DNA of 64,000 nucleotides from Coriaria nepalensis (Eukaryota; Streptophyta; Magnoliopsida; Cucurbitales; Coriariaceae). The position numbers and the translations under genes are program-made. The notes below the pieces were generated by a model that searched no databases, was not told where the DNA came from, and saw only the letters and a program-made list of their open reading frames with translations. The number at the start of each line of letters is the position of its first letter. Within the stretch, counting starts at the first letter, position 1. Below, piece by piece: positions 20,661 through 33,770 of the stretch. The stretch spans positions 32,459,642 through 32,523,641 of the forward strand of contig CP114483.1 of assembly GCA_027186245.1 (NCBI GenBank), written 5' to 3'.

Positions 20661-21895
20661 TTGTTATATACTAGGATCAATAATCGCTCTCTTGCAAACT
20701 TTTACCCGTTTTCCAACAAATTGTCTCCTAATGAATGTTGTACTCGAATGGAGATTGATATTCCCGTAAACAACACTAAAGAACATATCATTGGTGAAGA
20801 CAATGCAAATGTCGATGATAAGATGAGACTTTTAAAGGAGCATTTAGTGGCTCATACTATGGATATGGTTGGGGATGGTGGAAATTACAACTCAAGCATG
20901 GATACTTACTTTGACTAGAGAGTACAAGATGATGATAAAGAAATATATCCCGAATGTACAAAAATCTCAAAAGTAAGGTGCATAATGCATATGCTTCGTG
21001 TAAAGTCATTAAGACACATCATTGATAAATAATTTGACCAATTCCATAAATAATCAAGTTCATCCTACCTGACAGCGAGCCATAATCGAAAAACTTTTAC
21101 CCTGCGAAAAGGTATAGGAATGCTTTAGGTATTGGGTGTGTGCTGATACATTGTTGTCTGAATGACTATTTTTTGTATTGGAAGGAGACTAATATATTGG
21201 ATGCATATCCAATGTGCAAAGAAAGATGCTACAATTATTGGGAGCACTAAAGATCTAAAATTCTAAAAAATGTCCTATGATATTGCCCCGTTGGTCTCCA
21301 ATTAAAGCAGTTCTTTATGGTAGAGGATGTTGCAAAACAAATTATAGGGCACCATGAAGAACATAAGAATAATGGACGTGTTATGTGAAACCCTACATAT
21401 TCAATGCAGTGGAAAGAATTTGACCAAACACATGGGTGGTTTGAAAGTTATCCTAGGAATGTTCGCTTCGGTCTATCTACTGACGGGTTCAATCTGTTTG
21501 GGAATATGAGCAACCCACATAGTACTTGGATGGCTTTACTTATGCCATATAATTGTCCACCTTGGATGACTATGAAAGACCCATATTGGTTGACGACGTT
21601 ATTAATTCCGGGGCTAAGCTCACCAGGTAATGACATTGATATATATCTCCAGCCCTTAATGACAAGCTTAAGGAATTATGGAACGAAGGAGTAATTTGCT
21701 ATGATGCATATAAGAAAGAGAGGTTTAAACTACATGAAATCGTTTTATAGTCTATCAATGACTTTCCAATATATGCAAACTTATCTAGGTAGAGCACAAA
21801 GAAGATACTACCGTGTCCTGAATGCAACCGAAGTACCTATGCAACATGGCTTAAGTCGGTTATTATTTAATTTTTTATATTTTCACCAACAATAA
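20661..21895 (+). pseudogene. CACTA (En/Spm) TNP2-type transposase relic
   Basis: Broken plus-strand frames follow the order of plant TNP2 transposases. They comprise an N-terminal acidic part, a YPECTKISKVRCIMHMLRVK segment, a CILYWKET-like and cysteine-rich piece, then the best-preserved stretch at 21404-21694. That stretch contains WKEFDQTHGWFESYPRNVRF, GLSTDGFNLFGNMSNPHSTW and LLIPGLSSPGNDIDIYLQPL. Stops and frameshifts are frequent and the element ends (CACTA termini) were not found. Confidence 0.82.
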
Positions 21896-23113
21896 ATTGT
21901 AATCATTATCAAGTCACCAATATCTCATCCGCCACAATCAACACCCCCGTGATTGGCATTGCTTCCACTTCCACCGCCTCAAAAAGTTCTTTAAATTAAA
22001 AAATTTGGAAAAAAAAAATTTAACTACTTTTCTTCAAAAATTTTAATATTTTTAAAGCGACAGAAGTGTCAATGACAAAGACAGTTGAGGCAATATGTGT
22101 GATGGATGAGATTGTAAGTTGAGTAAAAATATTATTATTTATTGTAGGTAAAAATTAGTTATTAATGGATAAAAAAATAATTAAATTTTAACTTAATAAT
22201 ATGTTTGCATTTTAAATTCAACTATAAGAGAATAATTGACCAAAGATAATAGATTAAGTTACTAAAATATGAATTTTGATAGTACAAGCAAACTACAGAG
22301 CTTTAAATCAACCACAAACTCTACGGCATGAAAATTACTGTTCTTGAACCAAATAACAGTACTATAGCCATGTCTTAGTTCATCTTCCTTATTTATAAAC
22401 AACACCCTAATAAATTATTTTAGAAAAATTGAGCTTCCCTTTGCAATTTCGAACAAAAAATGGGAACGTTCAATGTATGGGTTTCCTTTAGATGCACCAT
22501 CTGAATTCACATGTTAGCAATTTGAGGAGCAATCCGTTTGAAAATTATAATTATTGATTGAAGATGATCAAGCCATCGAAGTTTGAGCATAGTAAGAGCG
22601 AGGTCCTGGTTAGAGAGTTTATCCGAGATAGAGAAGACAATAGCTGGAGATAAGAAAAACTTTTTTTTTTTCAGTACTATTGATCCAAACCCGAGCATTG
22701 AAACTTTTGTTGACAAAACGGATGGTATTCCTACAACGCCATATATTATTTCCAAATCACGTCCTGAGTGATAAATGGTGTGGTAGAACTCGGGTTCAAA
22801 AACTATCTCAAAGGAGGGTGCTCCAGCTACGTATATACATTATATTAGCACAACTTATAGTAGATGTAGGACAAATGTACACTCTAATTCTAAATTCAAC
22901 ATCGCATGCAAACGTTTTTAAGAAAATTCATTCTTAAAATCTAACTCAAATATCCAAATTCCAAATATACAGTATCTCAGCCCAACTAATTTCAGATGTA
23001 GGAGAAATACAAACTGTAACACGGAGCAAATGGACAATGGCAGAAGAGATGGTTAGTGGATTCATGAGCAGCATTACAAGGAGAACATACATAAACAAGG
23101 GCAATGCCCCTAG
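21896..23113. other. Spacer, no gene seen
   Basis: AT-rich, with a frame at 22507-22755 (minus) that has no recognisable homology. Two partly similar short stretches lie near 22840 and 22975 (AGATGTAGGA[CG]AAAT). Nothing supports a gene. Confidence 0.35.
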
Positions 23114-24250
23114 ATGGTTAGTAGATTCGTGATATTTGTGATTACAGTTTTTCAAAATCTAGAAGTATATCAAATGGATGTGAAAATAGTCTTTCTAAAC
23201 GGAGATTTAAATGAAAAAATTTACATCGAACAACTTGAAGATTTCATTGTCCTCAGACAAGAAAAGAAAGTTTATAAACTGATGAAATTTTTATATGGCT
23301 TAAAGCAAACACCAAAGAAATTACATAAAAAATTTGATCACACAATGATGGCTAAGGTTTCAAAATCAACAATTGTAACAAGTGCGTCTATGTCAAAAGT
23401 ATAGAAAATGGATATGTCATTTTTTGTTTTTACATTGATGACATGCTCATAGTTAGAAGTGGTGATAAGATAGTGAAATCTACCAAGAATATGCTAAATT
23501 CTAAATTCGATATAAAAGATATGAGTTTAGCATATGTCATTTTGGGAATCAAAATTTCAAGGACATCAATGGACTCATATTAAGTCATTTTGATTACGTT
23601 GATAAAATTCTTGAAAAATTTAGCAAAGAAGAGTTTGGTGTAGCAAGAACACCAATCGATGTCAATTTGCACATGAGCAAAAATAAAGGTGAGGGTATCT
23701 CTTCAAGAGAATACTCTAGAGTGATAAACAGTCTGATGTACTTAACAAGTTGTACAAGACCCGATTTGGCATATGCAATTAGCAAACTAAGCAGATATAT
23801 GAGTAATCCAAGGCATGACCATTGGAAAAGAATTGTGAGACTAAAGTACTTACGATATGCTCGTAATTATGCAGTGCACTATAATAGATATCCAGCTATA
23901 TTAGAAGAGTATATAGATGCAAATTGGATATCAGATATGAAAAACTCAAAGTCTACAATTGGCTATGTGTTTACATTAGCAGGTGCAACTATTCTTAGAA
24001 ATCTTCTAAACAAACTGTGATAGCCAATTTAGATTGGGTGGAATTCCATTAGAAGTTCTTTTAACATGTAATCACCATGAGAATATTGCACTCTCAATTG
24101 AGATCTTGTAGGTTTCACATTCGAGTAATAAAAAAAGAATCAAATTCATGTGCTTGATTGCACGTATTAAGCCCCATCTGTAGGAAAATTGAGTCTAATT
24201 TCAACATAATTCATGTGATACCATTCACTACACAAAAAGTAAGAAGTCAA
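23114..24250 (+). pseudogene. Ty1/copia RT-RNase H relic
   Basis: Plus-strand frames show the RT motifs YQMDVKIVFLNGDLNEKIYI and LYGLKQ (23114-23404). They then give YIDDMLIV-like text after a stop, and the RNase H linker [21 protein letters not shown] plus the catalytic start [20 protein letters not shown] (23667-24020). Degraded C-terminal text continues to about 24250. Stops and small indels make it non-functional. Confidence 0.85.
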
Positions 24251-26805
24251 GTAAGAAATCAAGAATATGAGAAAAGAAAAGTAACAATTTTGCATTAAAC
24301 TAATAACCATATTTATTTGAAAGCAGATTATGAGAACAAAATGAAAGGAACCCAGTTTGATTCCATGACCTTGCTTTCCCTGACACTGACAGTGTACCGG
24401 ATCGAAGCTAGCAAGATGATTCTCAGAAAATCAAATAACTTGTTTATCTTGCTAAAGAAAAAAGAACGTGGGCAGGCTCAAAGGATGAACAGAATCATTT
24501 GCTGGTCCAAATGTATACTGGTGGGTTTTTGTAGAATCATTTATGTACATATATGGACTTAGATTGTTGGATTATGTTTGGATATGGACATTGCCCATTT
24601 CATTTGGTCGCCTTAACTAAAGTTTTACATCAATTAAGGGCCTACTCTTCAACTAGATTACTTTTTTTTCCCCGACAATTAAAGTGGCTATGATTGGCAA
24701 TTACTTTTACATTTTATATTTATAAAATTAATTTTTATCATTATTATAAAAAAATATATATGAGTGAAATTGATTTTTGAGAACTAAAACTCGTTTGGTA
24801 AATTTTGATTGAACTTGGCAAATTGGGGTAAAACAGCGAAAAAGGTTTTTGTAAATTCAGAAAATAACTAATAGTAATTTTTACATTTTGTATTTTTCAT
24901 TATTTTTTTTTTACTTGTTTTCAAATACTAATTTTTGAAATTTCTGACATAATAAAATCATGCAAAACACTCTTATTCTCTTTTTAATACCGATTTTCAT
25001 GTTTCAAAATATTTAAAATATTTATTAGATTTGTTGACAAGTAGACCCAGAGTAACTCTAGCCTACTCTTTTTGTTTTGTTTGCCTGTTTTTTTTTAATT
25101 TAAATTTTTATCTATTTTAATTTTAATTTGATTTTTTTAACCAACTTCATTCTTTATTATTATTATTATTTTCATTTCCATCCTACCGGCTGCCCCACCC
25201 TCTTCCACCACCGCAACTAACACCCCCATTTTAATTATTTTCTCTCTCTTTTAAATTAAAATATTAATACTAAAAATTTTAAATTTTATATTTTTATATC
25301 ATCGATGAATGTTAGCAGTAACGGCGATTAGGAAAGGTGATAGTAGCGGCAGTAAAAGAGGGTGGCGGCTGGTATGATGGCATGGTGGCAGATGGCGATT
25401 GAGAAAGTGGTAATAGCTGCAGTGGAAAAGGGTTGAGATAAATTAATCTATCGTAGATAGAGTTCATATACGAATTTCTCATCCGATTATGATTAATAAG
25501 TTTTGTTCTAGTTGACCTTTAACGGTTTACTCATATAAGACTTGTTACGATCAATGAACCGAACCAACAATCAAGACTTGTTACAATCAATGAACCGACC
25601 CAACAATCAAACATTCATGACAACACTCAACCAATTGGGTTTTGTCCAATCTTCAAATTTCAACTTATAATTTGTCCATTGAATGAGAGAGCATCTTGGG
25701 TGGGGGCAAATCTAGGGTTTTCCGGGACTTTTCCTTGAAAAGTTTTTCCCACTTAGAGTCAAAGATTGGTTGAAACAAATGGTCGCTTTATCGGAAAGAA
25801 GTTATGAATATATTTTAAGTACCCATTTGAGGACCACGCAGCATGGTAGGCCTCAAAAACTCCAACAAAAATGACAGTGTTTACATTTCAAATTCGGAAC
25901 CAGCTGGAAGAACAAGGATGCTACTCCTCATATGGGGTCACGCTCCTCTCAATTTGTATGCGATTCAGGAAGATCTTTATCATTGACTCCAATTATTAAT
26001 ATCCAACATACTGTTATACAAATGTAAAAAAAAATTATGGTAAATTTTCTCAACTGTACTTGAGATGAATTGAATCCGGGAAACGGATTATACGGATTTA
26101 TATTACGTGTTAAATAAGATATGCACATAACTCAATTATGACACAATATTTAAAGGGTATCAGTTATTAACAAATTTAGAGGGAATATAAATCTACTTAA
26201 AATATAGAGAGAAATAGAAGGACGAACGTGTAAACATTTTTTCTTTTTGCCAAAATGGGATTACCGGGACAGATCCACGTGGAGGAGTGTGTGGCTATTG
26301 CCTCACGGATCTCTTCGTAAATTTTTAAAATTTAGGATTTCTTTTTCTTACAAAATTAAGGACTAAATCAAAATTTTTAATTTGTTTAACGATACTCTTA
26401 CGAAATTTGAATGCTAAGATTTTGCATGCATATATAACGAATGCTAAAATTATACATAGACGTTTTAATTTTATAATCAATCCCATATTTAAAAAAATCT
26501 TCCATCCCCACTTTTACGTTTGCCATCACTTTTTGAACTATTCAAAATTCACTCTAACAATATATATCCTTAATAGATCTTACTTGGTAGAAAAAATGTA
26601 ATGGGATTGTAGGGATTATATCCTACGAATCCCTTCTAATATTTAAATTAAAAATCTAGTTGAAACCATAGATTTCTTAAACAATTAGTTATAAATTGCA
26701 TATTTTATACATTGTGCATGAAGATATTTATAAGTTTTATAGAGATAGTCCTTGTAAAATTTATATTCTGTTACGAGCTTAAAATTTAAGAAAGAATTTA
26801 TCACA
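24251..26805. other. Intergenic, minor repeats only
   Basis: No gene supported. A 36-bp unit starting GACTTGTTAC is tandemly duplicated at 25539-25574 and 25575-25610. A GGC/GGT-rich stretch at 25310-25430 follows a run of TTA. The rest is AT-rich. Confidence 0.4.
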
Positions 26806-27390
26806 AAATACAAGTCCGAGAGAACCTTAAGACTTTAAAAATTTACATCAACTTCCTTGCATAAACAATGTGTGATGAATGTGTATCATTACACACCTTT
26901 TAAAAAGCTGGCGCACATGGTGACAATTTTCACTCTAGACCTTTTCAAGCACTAAGTAGCTCTTTTCTAGGTCACCCCTTATGCTCCATCGACTCTCAAC
27001 AAGATCAGAAAATGTTACGATCTTAATGTCTAGAGAAGAACTCATACCTTTGTCCAAAGGGTGAGAGAACAAAAAGACCTTAAGAATCCACATAAACTTC
27101 CTTACATAAGCAATGTAGGATGAATGTATCATTGTATACTCCTTGAGATGCCAACATACACTTTTGATAAGTTTCACTCCATACCTTTATAGACACCAAG
27201 TAGCCCTGTCCCAGGCCTTCCCTTTCGTTGCGTCGACTCTCAACAAGAGCACCAAATGCTACGATCTTACATCCCAAGGAAGAACTCATCACAAAAGACT
27301 AATCCAATTGGTGAGAGAATCTCAAGATCTTAAGAACTCATATCAACTTCCTTATATAAGCGATGTGGAATGAGTATATCATACTCTTTA
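26806..27390. repeat. Direct repeat of about 250 bp, 2.4 copies
   Basis: The unit begins GAGAGAA...CTTAAGA at about 26818, 27062 and 27312. Copies share CAACTTCCTTGCATAA-type, GACTCTCAACAAGA and AAGAACTCAT blocks. The third copy is partial and ends with CTTCCTTATATAAGCGATGT. The TATATAAG...GATGTGG signature recalls short LTR/TRIM-like plant elements, so it may be a tandem array formed by unequal exchange between short LTRs. That interpretation is inferred. Confidence 0.6.
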
Positions 27391-27865
27391 TTGATAAGTG
27401 GATAGAGTCTTAAGAGAATTGATCAACTCTCTTCTTGATTCAGTTATTGATTATTTAAATTTCTTCATTATTATTATTATTTTGCTATTAGCATTGTGGC
27501 TTCTTGTTCGCTTGATGTCTTGATATTCTCACATCTTAGTTTTTAAATAAAGTCTTTGAGATGATTACCTTTATTTTGTAGCCCTACCACCATAATTATT
27601 TTTCTATAATTTCTTTCCACCTTTGTTTCATTGTCCCCATCTTCTTATTTATTTTGGATTCTTAATAACTTTTATTGATAGATGCATCAAAATTTACCTC
27701 CTACACATACTCGATAATTTATTTACTTTAATTTTTTAATTATTCTTTACAATTCAAATGTGGAACGAATATTGTAAATTTTTTATATTTGGCTAAATTT
27801 ATGTCTATTTGTTTACTTGCATTAGCATACTTTGTAAACAATTTTAGCTCACTGAGGCAGAATAA
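27391..27865. other. AT-rich spacer
   Basis: T-rich on the plus strand. No gene or clear repeat seen. Confidence 0.4.
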
Positions 27866-28600
27866 GCTCCTCAATCTCTTAGTAGAAAAGACCTCATGAG
27901 GCCTTTAGGGTTAGCAAAAAATCTTTATCAGTCTACAAAGCCCACGATTGTTTTGCTGAGCGTTGAAGTAAGCCCTCATTCGTCTTGTAGCTGAGACTTG
28001 ATGAAGCTGTTATGGTTGGAGAGCAACCTTTATGGTCTATAAGGACCAATATTATTTTGCTAAGGGTTGAAGTAAGCCACTCAATCTTCTTGTGGTCGAG
28101 ACCAAAGGAGTCTTTTTTGTGGGTAATTAAAGGGTAATATTTATGGTCTATAATGATAAAGATTATTTATACTGAGAGTTGATGAGGCTCCTCGACCTTT
28201 ATAGTATTAAACACAATCTTTTTATGTCTCAAAATACTGAGATTATTCTTGTTAAGGGTTGAAGTATGCCCCTCGGTCTTTTTATGACCGAGACATGATG
28301 AGGTCACTTACAACTAAGAAATAATATATTTAGGTCTCTAAGACCTGAAGTATTTTTTTATGAGGGTTGATGAGACCCTCAGCCTTTATAGTTTTAGAAA
28401 CAATCTTTTTAGGTCTTTGGAGATTGAGATTATTCTTGAGAGTTACTATAAGATCCTTAGTCTTTCTTATTTTCAGAAATAATCTTATTAGGTCTCTAAG
28501 TACTGATATCTTTCTAATTTTTTAGGATTGATGAGGCTCCTTGGCCTTTATAGTCTTAGAAATAATCTTATTAGGTCTCTTAAGATTGAGATGCTAGTCT
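27866..28600 (+). repeat. Degenerate tandem repeat, about 90-110-bp unit
   Basis: The phrase 'agggttga(a/t)g(a)...cctc...cttt(a/t)t(a)g' recurs with 'aatctt(a/t)ttaggtctct(a)ag' roughly every 90-110 bp, for at least six copies. Copies have drifted strongly in sequence and length. No coding content. Confidence 0.6.
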
Positions 28601-29650
28601 ATAGATAATCCGCAATAGAAATGGTAAATTTAAAAGTTTTCAAATCTTACCTGAAGAATAGATTATTCACATATACAAAATTCAAAATCGACCATACAAT
28701 AAATATACATCATGAATATATATATATATATTGTAGAAAGCATAAATATGCCCCATAACACTAAAATATTAAGATCACGAATTCATCTTGATCATAATAC
28801 AGAATCGAACAAAATTCAACCATTTAGTATTTCCACCAAACTCAAATTCTAGAAGAAAAAGAGGATCCTACATTTTCACCCTTTAACCATAATCCACACA
28901 ATTCATTTTATTCGGTTTAATTTCTAATTGAAGGTTCAACACATGAACCAAAAAACTCAGGAAAGATGAATGCAAAAACTCTCTTTTTCTCTGGTTGATT
29001 TCGGCCATAGATGGTCAATGGGATTAGGGTTTCGGCCAACCCTTGTGAAGGTATTTATAATACTTTCTTAAGGCTAGGTTAGCATATAATTAACTTAAGG
29101 CTTTAACTTAGTCAATTATTGATTATTTCAATGGTTTTCTTTAATCTAATTAAAAGAATTACCATTCAGACTTTACCCAATGGAGTGGCCAGCCATAGAG
29201 TGGATCCAAATTATTTAATCAATACTTTAGTTAATTTAACTCATTAAATTCAATTAACAAATTAGTCAGTTAACCATTTAATGTATAAATATTAATTACA
29301 AACTTTTGGGGCACTTCTATAACTAAATAAATAGTTATTATTGTAAAATTTTAATTTTTAATTAAACTAATATCATATTTAATTATACTAGAAGTGTTGC
29401 ATGATATTGATAAAATAAATTAATAGTTTACAATTTTTCTCATACTATCAGATAAATTACGGTCTTACCCTTAAAACCGAATTCGCATGTTTTTCATTTT
29501 CTTCAAAGAAAGTTAAACTTAGTGATTAAGAACCTTAATGTGTTGTAACCGATTAGATTCTACATCATGTCGGTAATAGAATCTCATACAACTATATGAT
29601 TTTATTTAATTCATAATTAAATTCATTCATTGGTCCATCAATGACTAACC
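28601..29650 (-). mobile_element. Copia-type LTR fragment inside the tandem repeat zone
   Basis: Extended similarity to 10970-12440 and 48500-49130: CCACACAATTCATTTTATTC, CAACACATGAACCAAAAA, GTTGCATGATATT and AAATTACGGTCTTA blocks occur in the same order. No internal coding region accompanies it, so it is a solo or truncated LTR. It separates two degenerate tandem arrays. Confidence 0.6.
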
Positions 29651-30204
29651 ACAATTAATAATAGATAATATATAATAGATTATATTTTATTAGCAAATAT
29701 TTATTATTTGTTTATTTTCTTTATTTATGGTTTCATTGTAAGGTCATTGTTTTCCTCCTTAAGACCGGGAGGTTTTTTTATGGAACCACGATGGTTGAGC
29801 CACCATAGTTTAATCATCTATATATTATTTAATAATAAATATAGAAGTCTTTACTTGGCCAGAATTTTATTTATTTATTTATTATTTATTATTATTAAGA
29901 TGAGCAGGTCGCTCTAAACTCGATCAAATCGCATCAAACCGCGCATTTTGGTGCTGTGCGGTCAATTTCCTCCCTCAAATAATTATGTGGTGCGGGATCC
30001 TGCACTACACCCATATGGTGTAGTGTGGTCTGCGAGGGCTTATAATATGAATTTTATTTCTAGAATATATGAACTTCTATATACTTTGATGATACAATTT
30101 GATAAATTGTGATATTTTTAATTATTTGGTTGTAAACTTTAATGATATAATTTGATAATTTTGTTTGGATTGCTCTTGGTTTTTTACATTTAAGATTATA
30201 TTTT

Positions 30205-30870
30205 GATAGTTTACTTTACGGGTCGAAAGCCCCATCGACTAACACGTGAGATGCACAGACCGACATATGAGATCTTGGTTGACGGGGCCTTTGACCCGTA
30301 TAGTAATCTAGCAGTTATGAGTATACTAGCATAAGTTATGCTAGCAGTTATGGGTCGAAAGGTCAAAGGTCAAAGGGTCGAAGGCCTCGAGGCCCTAAGA
30401 TGCATAAACCAACGTCTCACATATCGGTTTGTGATAGAATGGTCGAAGGGCTTGAGGCTCTAAGATGCATAGACCGACATCTCACATGTCAGTCTGTGGT
30501 TGAAGAGTTGAAGGGCATCTCACATAAATTAGAGTCTAAGGGTCGAAGGCCTCGAGTCCCTAAGATGCACAGATCGATGTCTCACTTGTCGGTCTATGGT
30601 CGGAGGGTCAAAGGCCTCGAGGCCCTAAGATGCATAGATCGACTTCTCAAATATCATTTTATGGTTGAAAAGTCGAAGGGTCGAAAAATCGAAAGGTCGA
30701 AAGGTTCGAGGCCCTAAGATGCACAGACCGATGTCTCATATGTTAGTTTGTAGTCGAATGGTTTAAGGGTCGAAGGGCATCTTATATCAATGTCTCACAT
30801 AATTCGAGTAACTTTGAAGTGTCGAATGACATCTCAAACCGATGTCTCACATAATTCGAGTCATTTCAAA
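30205..30870 (+). repeat. Palindrome-rich minisatellite, about 65-bp unit
   Basis: The core GGCCTCGAGGCCCTAAGATG, followed by CATAGACCGACATCTCACAT and GTCGGTCTGTGGTCGAA, recurs with the AAGATGCA anchor at 30397, 30462, 30562, 30627 and 30717. Spacings are 65, 100, 65 and 90 bp. Each unit contains two palindromes (GGCCTCGAGGCC and ACCGACAT...ATGTCGGT). The left end (30210-30350) has an inverted pair built on GGGTCGAAAGCCCC / GGGGCCTTTGACCC that is also seen at 47.3 kb. Confidence 0.75.
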
Positions 30871-30899
30871 ATGTCAAAAGGTCTAAGGGGATCTCACAT

Positions 30900-31400
30900 T
30901 TGGTTATGATATATAGGTCTAACATTTAGGTCCAGTAATGAAAGGTTCAACCTTTATAGTTTTAAGTCTAATGTTTAATAATTGGGTTATGAAAGAAAGG
31001 TTAGACCTTTAGGTCAAATGATCAAAAGTTGAATTTTTAGGGTTCAAAGTCTAATATTTAAAAATTAGGTCATGATAAAAAAATTTGAACTTTAGGTCGG
31101 ATAATGAAAGGGTCAACCTATAATGCTTGAAATCTAATGTTTAAATATTAGGTCATAATAGAAAGGTTCGATCTTGACATCGAATGATGAAAGAGTCAAC
31201 TTTTATAATTTTAAGTCTAAAGTTAAAACTTTTAACCGTTCTGATTCTAAGTCTAATATTTTAATATTATGTAATGATAAGAGTGTTCGACCTTTAGGTC
31301 CAATAATAAAAGGTTCAACCTCTTATAACTATAAGTCTAGTGTTTAAATATTAGTCTATAATAGAAATATTCAAATTTTAGGATTGAATAAAATTAATTA
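30900..31400 (+). repeat. Degenerate tandem repeat, about 84-bp unit
   Basis: The phrase AAGTCTAATGTTTAAATATT and the following ATTAGGTCATGATA...AGGTTCAACCTTTA recur about every 80-90 bp for five to six copies, with substitutions. It adjoins the GC-richer palindromic array but has a distinct unit. Confidence 0.65.
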
Positions 31401-32944
31401 CTTTACAAAGTTTTAAATATTAATTTTAGAAATATTCAAACTTTAAGATTTAAACATTAATTATTTTACTTTACAATTGAATAAAATAACTATTTAAGAT
31501 ATCATAACTCTTTACCATTGATATGATTTGTAATTAAAAGAAAATTTGAAACCTATATATTCATCTAATTATGATTTATCTTAATATAATATTTATAATT
31601 TAAAATTAAATGATATTGTAATTTTATTTATTTATTTTATTTTTATATTTAGAAAAGATTTAGAATTTAAAAAAAATGATATTGTAATTACCATTTTAAT
31701 TTCTATTAAAAAAGAAAAAAAAATCTCTCTCGTTAAAACAAATATAAAAAAAAAGTTAGGAATATAGATGCTCATCACCATCGGATGGGACTTCTTGTTA
31801 TTAACTCTCTGTCTCTAGACTCTCTATTCACTTGACCTAGCTAACCTTGTAGGTCCATACTTTATTACTAGCTAGCTAGCTAGTAGGCATGTGATGAAAT
31901 TGATTTCTTTAGTTCGTTAGCAGTACTTACGATAAGCATGGTTTTGGCTTTTCTTCATACTTGGCTAGCTATAGCTACTCAAACAAGTACGAAAAGGAAG
32001 CTTATAGTTTCACGTGATTTTAACCACACACTGAGTCCATGACAACGTTATTGCTATCATTGAAATATGGCTTAATTGACTTTGTTCATTATGCTAGAAG
32101 CATTAGTCGTACCAAAACCATCATCATGTGCGATAGTGGCCTTCCCATTTAAAAAAAAAAAACTTATTTCTTTCTTTGCTTTGCTTCTTCAAGTTGTTTT
32201 TTTAATTATTATTCTCTTATAATGCTAAGTCAAGAAGTATCTTGTAGCATCATCATGCTCTTTGCGTCACCACAATGTAGTACTTGTAGCAAATGCTCAG
32301 TCTTTTTCTTGGGGGAATTTGTTGGTGGAATTGAGGATTTAATTGAAGCATAAACTCAATCTTAAATAACGCCAAAAATCATAGTATAAACGGCAATGAT
32401 CTATAATATGGAATATTGAGTGGAGTGAAAGAGAATTTTAAAACATAGCTAGTGGCAAAATAATTATGATTAATGATTGTTATGCTAGAATGATGGAGAT
32501 GGAAGAGGGATGGCCACAAATTATTTGGATTATTATAGAATGCTTTCTTTCCATGTTACCATGTTACGTACGTATTTCTATTATAGTTATATTCACGTTT
32601 ATTCTTCCCCTCTTCCTTTATACTTTCTTGTAGAATTGCATGGGTTTCTAAATATCGCTACTTTGATAACTTGTAAGCCATATATTAACTAGATTATAGA
32701 TTTTAGTACTTTAAATTTTGAGATACGTAAATATTAATTATATTAACTTGTCATTTTTATATATTATATCATTGAAAGTAATACTTATAGTTATAATGAG
32801 ATTTGATATACCTCATGATAATATGTTATATGCATGCAAAAAAATTTCCTCTTAATATATATATTTTCATACGGTTATGATCGAGACACATTAGATTTGA
32901 TAATTAAAATACTGATATGATTTGATCTGTACTATTAAATCCAG
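31401..32944. other. Spacer, no gene seen
   Basis: AT-rich. A (GCTA)n run lies at 31868-31885 and several GCTAGC motifs follow. No frame or RNA fold was convincing. Confidence 0.4.
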
Positions 32945-33770
32945 TTGTTCATCCTCGAGATCTTGAGTTATTGTGATGGACTCAACTTCTTTCACTTGTG
33001 CAATAATATCTTATTCTTTACCGACTCGGCATTGTTCGGATCAATTTCTACTTCAGTCATGTCTATGGTCGCCTCTAACACCACTGCTCGCGATGTATGG
33101 AGCATTGTTCTATGCCTCCACACGAATCATTCGTGCACTCGGGTGATGCAACTGAGGGAAAATCTCTCACTTGCTCAAATGGGGACCCTGTCGATTTCTG
33201 ATTTTTTGTAGACTATCAAAGCTAAAGCCGATAAGCTGGCCATCATCGACAAGTCTATCCCATTGATGATCTCATCCTCTACATCTTAAATGGCCTTGGT
33301 GTCAAATTTTGACAAAAACACTACTCCAATTAGGACCGCAAATCTGCTCTCGACAGCCTTGTCACTACTGCGAATGCCGCACAACACCGTTCTTCACAGC
33401 AGCAAATTCGCACTTTCAATAGAAGTAATGATAGTAAGTTTCCTAATGGTGTGCGACATCACTCCCAAGGACACATCATCTTCTTCACTTCGAAGTGTCC
33501 TTCTCCAACCACAAAAATAGTCAACAAAGGCCCAATTCTTTAGCCCCACTTATCCAGCCGAAGCAACAGATCCATTTGCGGGTATTGTGGGCTCATGGGT
33601 TATATTGGCCTTCATTGCCCAGAAATCAATGCCACTACAAATTCTGCATAATCTTCCTCCACTAATACAGCAGGGGCTAATAATTGGCTGCTTGACTATG
33701 ATTCTTCTTATGATATTACTAATACGGTGCTCTCTCTAACTATTCCATACATTCTAAATAATGGCACAAA
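32945..33770 (+). pseudogene. Ty1/copia gag relic
   Basis: Shifted plus-strand frames give copia gag (UBN2-like) text: TARDVWSIVLCLHTNHS, then TIKAKADKLAIIDKSIPLDD and ILYILNGLG. A degraded zinc-knuckle region (CGYCGLMGYIGLHC) follows near 33570. It belongs to the same element as the RT at 36.1 kb. Protease and integrase are missing. Confidence 0.75.

Noticed and set aside
32235..32270. GTAGCATCATCATGC resembling the miR172 star strand
   Set aside because: Only partial identity, and no mature miR172 sequence or hairpin partner is nearby.
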